Of a stretch of 64,000 bases of DNA, positions 59,439 to 64,000 are shown piece by piece. A program made the position numbers and the translations under genes. The stretch spans positions 6,061,501 to 6,125,500 of the forward strand of contig NC_085131.1 in the NCBI RefSeq assembly GCF_030269925.1. Direction: 5' to 3'. The stretch comes from Bombyx mori. Lineage: Eukaryota > Arthropoda > Insecta > Lepidoptera > Bombycidae. The notes below the pieces were generated by a model that was not told where the DNA came from, searched no databases, and saw only the letters and a program-made list of their open reading frames with translations. Every line of letters starts with the position of its first letter. The first letter of the stretch is position 1.

Positions 59439-59729
59439 TATGAACTTAAGACATGAATTTCATACAAGCAGCTATTCGGCCTTTTTGGGTTAAGTATTAA
59501 GTACGGTATTGTTTTTCTTCTGACGTTTATTTGCGATATTGCCTATCACTCTTTTTTAGGGTCAAGAATATCTATTATTATTCACTCAAGTATTCTAATA
59601 GAAGCTAAAATATATATTTTAGTAATATTTGAAGAACTAGAGCGAAATGCTTTCATATGGGAAGTTCGCAAATTTAAATATTTTTACTCTCGAAGGGATT
59701 ACAATGTAAGTAGGAAAGTCACAAAAAAC

Positions 59730-60168
59730 TAAAGCCCACTTCGATAAAGCGGCACGACACGAGAACCCTCTCATCGTGGCCGCCGGTAACTACATTCCCG
59801 ATCCTGCGGACAGAATGGAAGGCAGTCGACGTCGCCCAAAACACGTCATCTCGGATCCTCCCGATCCACTAACGGTGCTTTTAGGTACTTCAAGCACCGG
59901 TCACCGTTCTCGTCGAACCCGTCGCTTGCGACGAAGGGCTCGACGAGTAAATTAACTCTCAGACACAGCCCACTGAGTTTCTCGCCGGATCTTCTCAGTG
60001 GGTCGCGTTTCCGATCCGGTGGTAGATTCTGCGAAGCACGGCTCTTTCTAGGGTTCGTGTTAGCAACATCGTCAGGTTTGAGCCCCGTGAGCTCACCTAC
60101 TAAAGTTAGGGTTACGCTGACATAGCCGCTAGGGCTATCAGCTTAGGTAGGAAAAAAAAAAAAAAAAA
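59730..60168 (+). repeat. Short truncated LINE copy with 10-bp target duplication
   Basis: A 439-bp copy starting at about cccacttcgataaagcggca and ending in a run of A. CACAAAAAAC occurs at 59720-59729 and 60169-60178. The sequence includes the last part of an RT-type ORF and the shared 3' region. It is arranged inverted relative to 61082-61509. Confidence 0.8.
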
Positions 60169-60269
60169 CACAAAAAACATGAACTGGGTGATCGGTCCTT
60201 CTTTCTAAGCGTGTTTCAAGTGGTTATGTTAAATTGGTACCACAGCAATAGACATCATAACGTAAATGC

Positions 60270-60540
60270 TACTTTGTCTCAACGGCTGTCCCGCCACTCC
60301 CGCCTTTCAAACTAGAACGTATGACTTCTTCGCGGCAGAAATGTGTAGGTGTACTGAATTTTTTTACATTGTCATTAAAATTGATGCGTCCTAAATTTTG
60401 TATAACTGCTGTCTCGTACTTGTCGGAAGGCATGACTGCTTCGTGACCGAAACAGGCAAGATGGTGGTAGCTCCCTGTGAGCTTATAACGAGCTCTACCA
60501 CCGGAAAACTCCGGGTGGTCATCGCATTATTCAGTGTATA
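60270..60540 (-). repeat. Old Bm1-like SINE remnants
   Basis: Blocks such as ctcaacggctgtcccgccac, cgcggcagaaatgtgtaggt and caggcaagatggtggtagct are diverged Bm1 segments, apparently from two degenerate copies in series. Confidence 0.45.
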
Positions 60541-61081
60541 ATAATTCTTCAGTGGTTAATAATTAACTTAATTTAAATATTTTCTAACAACAAACTTTTA
60601 TATACTTACGTCCGTGAGTAAGGTCGATGAAGGTCAACTGACTAGAATAGCGTTATGTTAAGCAATATCGCTGATATTGACCGTACCACGTGAAGCCTAG
60701 CACGGCAGGTGAACGTTCATACTGAGAGCACTTTATTTAATCTAATAAGTGGTGTCTAAATGAAACAAATATCTCGGGAAGGTTAGCTTGACGTCCAAGG
60801 GAAATTTAACTTATGTGATATTTGGTTTCAAGCTTTTGGTTGTTTTGTTTTTGTCCCTGTGTCGAAGATCGGTTAACGACAAATTTTTACTTTACGGAAA
60901 AAGAGCTGACAACAAAGTAAGCAATGTAATGTTTAATGGTCTAAAAATCAAATCTTGGTAGCCTGGTACAAGTTATGCAGCATATCTCATATCATCCGCG
61001 ACTATTGAACCGCGCTTGAAGGTAACGTTTTTAGACTATCCACATCCTACGTCGGGTCTTGGCGTTTCTTTCCGAGATGGA

Positions 61082-61509
61082 TTTTTTTTTTTTTTTTCCT
61101 TCCTAAGCTGATAGCCTTGAGAGGCTATATCAGCGTAACCCTAACTTTTATAGGTGAGCTCACGGGGCTCAAACCTACGTTGCTAACACGAACCCTAGCA
61201 AGAGTCGTGCTTCGCAGAATCTACCACCGGATCGGAAACGCGACCCACTGAGAAGACCCGGCGAGAAACTCAGTGGGCTGTGTCTGAGAGTTAATTTACT
61301 CGTCGAGCCCTTCGTCGCAAGCGACGGGTTCGACGAGAACGGTGACCGGTGCTTGAAGTACCTAGAAGCACCGTTAGTGGATCGGGAGGATCCGAGATGA
61401 CGTGTTTTGGGCGACGTCGACTGCTTTCCATTCTGTCCGCAGGATCGGGAATGTAGTTACCGGCGGCCACGATGAGAGGGTTCTCGTGTCGTGCCGCTTT
61501 ATCGAAGTG
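61082..61509 (-). repeat. Short truncated LINE copy with 8-bp target duplication
   Basis: A 428-bp minus-strand copy with its poly(A) complement at 61082-61096. GAGATGGA flanks it at 61074-61081 and 61510-61517. Its 5' end (cacttcgataaagcggcacg, complement at the right edge) is the same truncation point as the copy at 59730. It forms roughly 430-bp inverted arms with that copy around a 0.9-kb loop. Confidence 0.82.
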
Positions 61510-61982
61510 GAGATGGAATGGAAGTTCGCATAGTTACTCTGTAACCGTCACTCTTGTATCAAGACCGGAGGCACTATTTTGTTTTTTACTTTAAATTTCA
61601 AACACTCATATGAAACATTTCTATTTTTGTTAAGTATTTAGGTAATTGACTATCTACCTGATAAATATTAATTTTCTACAATAATTTTTGTGAGAAGGCT
61701 AATTTCGGATAATTCGTAAATCTCATAGTCTGTACATGGAAAATTTCAACAGATATATCTTCTAGGTTTGGAGGTTCGTATTTATTGTGACTTTTGCAAA
61801 AGCCAGGGTCATCACGGCATTTCTGTTCCGATCGCGACTGCGTGACATTGCGCCTCTAAACAAAACATAAACTTTAAAGTGAACGAATGGGGAAAACGGA
61901 AAAAAAGTTCGCTACAATGTACATTCATTAATATATTTTTAAGTCAGCATAATTGAAATTCTGAAATTAATTCTGATTGCAG

Positions 61983-64000
61983 AATAAAATCGGAACGAAT
62001 TAACGCACTCAGAAAACAATATGACGCTTTTCTTGAAGAAGATAAGAAAAGAAGGGAGCGTAATGAATTCATACTGGACAGATTGGATAAAATACGATAT
62101 TGCACTGCTACAGTTCCCTATCGCAAGGTGATTAATTAAGACATTAAGTTGAAACACTTATTTCGTTCGTATTATTATCACTTTAAACGACATAACACTA
62201 TGGATGATGAAAAAACGGTTTTCGTTACATTTATTTTGCATTAGTTAAGTTGTCATTTTTTTTACTTATGTTCCAAGAAATATAAATTTTAATGCTTCTA
62301 CCGTAATATGTTCCATGTGTACTACCGTGCTTCAGGGAATAGTTGAAATCAACTTGTTTTTTTTTCCTTTTAGTACCTATTACCTCGGACCGCTGTATTT
62401 TTCCGTATTATGTCCAAAAATCATTAAACTCTGGAATTAACCCACTATTCTCAAATTTATCACGTACCATTGAGCTCGAGAGAAAAACCCTATCCGCAGT
62501 TTGAAGTAAGCTATGTGTCGTTCTTCGAACGAGGGATACAGTATCGGTCTGATTATGCCCCTGGAATTGCAGATGAGCTACGGTCAACAATTGACAGCGG
62601 CGTCTGTAGGGAAAACAGCCAAATCTAAATTAACTCATGGATTGTTCTTGTTAGGAATTTGTCTTTATGCAAGAAATTATACATAAAGATGTATAAACTA
62701 ATACATAGATAATTTATACTGTAGTGGATTCCTGCACTGAAACCACAATGAGTGGCCACGAGCGTTCGCCACTCAGACATAAATATTTTCGCGCATTTTG
62801 TCCAACGTGAGATTTTTTTATCGACACTTTTTTTTTCTAGTCGAACGTTTCCAATCTTCGCTCACAAATTCAATTTTCAAGAAACCAAGATATTCAGGCA
62901 AGATCAACAAACGAAATACTAGCGTATTTAAATTCTTTTAGTGGTATTGACGATACAACGATTCAAGAAATATGTAAAAAGTTTGTATTGATTCCTAAAG
63001 TTCCTTCAAGTGTACCGAAGATGAATTTCATTGAAAACAGATATAAGGATTCAGAGCCAAACGATAATGTTGATTGGAAACGAAAATACGAAATCTTAAA
63101 TCAATTGAAAAATATCGAGAAGGGCTTAGGTTTGGAAAATTCTGTTCCGAAAAATGAATTGCAAAAAAATAGTGGAAGCTTAAATACAAAAATCGAAATG
63201 GTCAATACTGAAACAGAGTTTAGACAGGATCTTCCCGAAAAAGATGTATCTGACGTTACATTTCATAAAACTGTAACCAATAAGAATTATCATAACGAGC
63301 TTTCTTTAGAAGAAAATCAGAGTGAACCAAATTTGCTTATGCCAGAAACATCAAACTTTTCACAAGACAATGAATATAATGAAATCAATGTAACACCATC
63401 CACGCCCTTAGACAATACGGAACCCATTATTGCTGGAAATTCAAATATGATCCAAAATCTGAATACAGAAAATAATGATTCGCAAATTTTTAATCCATGT
63501 CAAGATTTGCATAGTGAAATTGATCAAAAAACATTAACCCCATTGTTGGATAATACAGATCACAGCAAAACACATTCACCGCAATTCCAAGAAACTGTTG
63601 ATGATAGCAATTTAAATGAAGGTGAATATTGTTCTACAACCAATTTAGGTAGTAATGAAGTACAGTTGGAAAAAACTGAAATCCTCAGTAATACTGTAGA
63701 TGGTCCAAATGAAACTGTGATTTCTCCTTTATTAGTAGATGATCCTGAAAACAGAGATACTACGAGTCCCGAAACAGTTCAAGTAAATGAAACCGATGAT
63801 TCAATTCATCATAGAAATAAAGAACACGAATCACATAAACATAATGAACAATTTGAGCAGCAAGCAGATTCAGATGTTTCGGGTATTGAGGCCTTTAACG
63901 CAGAGCAAAACGAAATGTTTTATACAGAACAAACAGATGAGAATTATGTTTATGATCAAGCAGTGGAGGGTGCACAATACAACCAAGGATATGAACAAAA
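61983..64000 (+). CDS. Acidic unrecognised protein, partial (runs off window)
   Basis: An exon at 61983-62127 (acceptor gattgcag, donor AAG|GTGATT) reads IKSERINALRKQYDAFLEED then KKRRERNEFILDRLDKIRYC, a charged likely coiled coil. The next exon starts at 62841 (tttttttctag) with SNVSNLRSQIQFSRNQDIQA and stays open to the window end at 64000, adding about 386 codons. Junction phase is 0. This second part is low-complexity, rich in Asn, Glu, Asp, Ser and Thr, with no recognised domain. The first exon starts in mid-codon, so at least one upstream exon is missing from this view. The frame has no in-window stop. I cannot assign a family. Confidence 0.75.

Noticed and set aside
61750..61855. Possible cysteine-rich exon (YCDFCKSQGHHG) upstream of 61983
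   Set aside because: The Cys/His pattern needs a frameshift to continue and no good donor follows; kept out as unsupported.
1..64000. CRISPR array, rRNA cluster, or bacterial transfer
   Set aside because: No regularly spaced direct repeats, no rRNA-like sequence, and all recognised genes are animal genes with introns or insect mobile elements.

Overview
The window is nuclear DNA of a lepidopteran, almost certainly a silk moth (Bombyx mori or a very close relative). It is AT-rich, its genes have many introns, and it carries several copies of the Bm1 tRNA-derived SINE, recognised by the bipartite 'cgggattcgaacacc' B-box end and the 'ggtggacgagctcacagccc' tail end. Several other lepidopteran LINE, MITE and Tc1/mariner families are present. 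Exon boundaries were read by eye from protein families, GT/AG sites and codon phase.

Host genes from left to right: the 3' end of cystathionine beta-synthase (+, 342-2319); PQBP1 (-, 3486-4304, single exon); a RIIa/IQ-motif protein resembling sperm flagellar proteins (-, about 9020-11569); a complete B56 regulatory subunit of PP2A, widerborst type (-, 8 exons, 13213-23363); the last exon of an unrecognised gene (-), split by a full-length LINE (25444-31324); the Rap GEF Gef26/PDZ-GEF (+, 31851-35436, almost all in one exon); DPH5, diphthine synthase (-, 5 exons, 36073-44158); salvador, the Hippo-pathway scaffold (+, 9 exons, 45241-51517); a small single-pass membrane protein (-, 2 exons, 57116-57768); and the 5' part of an acidic unrecognised protein (+, 61983 to the window end). 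Gef26 and DPH5 meet tail to tail; DPH5 and salvador diverge from a shared intergenic region of about 1.1 kb. These are ordinary single-copy genes with no operon-like functional link.

Much of the rest is mobile DNA with readable insertion history. The best case is an intact non-LTR retrotransposon (25648-31163) with a 12-bp target duplication, three CCHC knuckles in ORF1, and endonuclease, RT and RNase H motifs in ORF2. It sits inside a coding frame that closes again when the element and one duplication are removed. A Tc1-like element with subterminal repeats (16400-18133) lies inside the last codons of a mariner transposase (15394-18219). A hAT-like element (54030-55006) has an 8-bp duplication and two internal hairpins. 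A Harbinger-like derivative (8206-8881) keeps the starts of two opposed ORFs. An inverted repeat with 92-bp arms (6570-6800) matches at 91 of 92 positions. Two truncated LINE copies near 60 kb start at the same truncation point but have different target duplications. I see no CRISPR array, rRNA, standalone tRNA, or clearly new multi-gene system.
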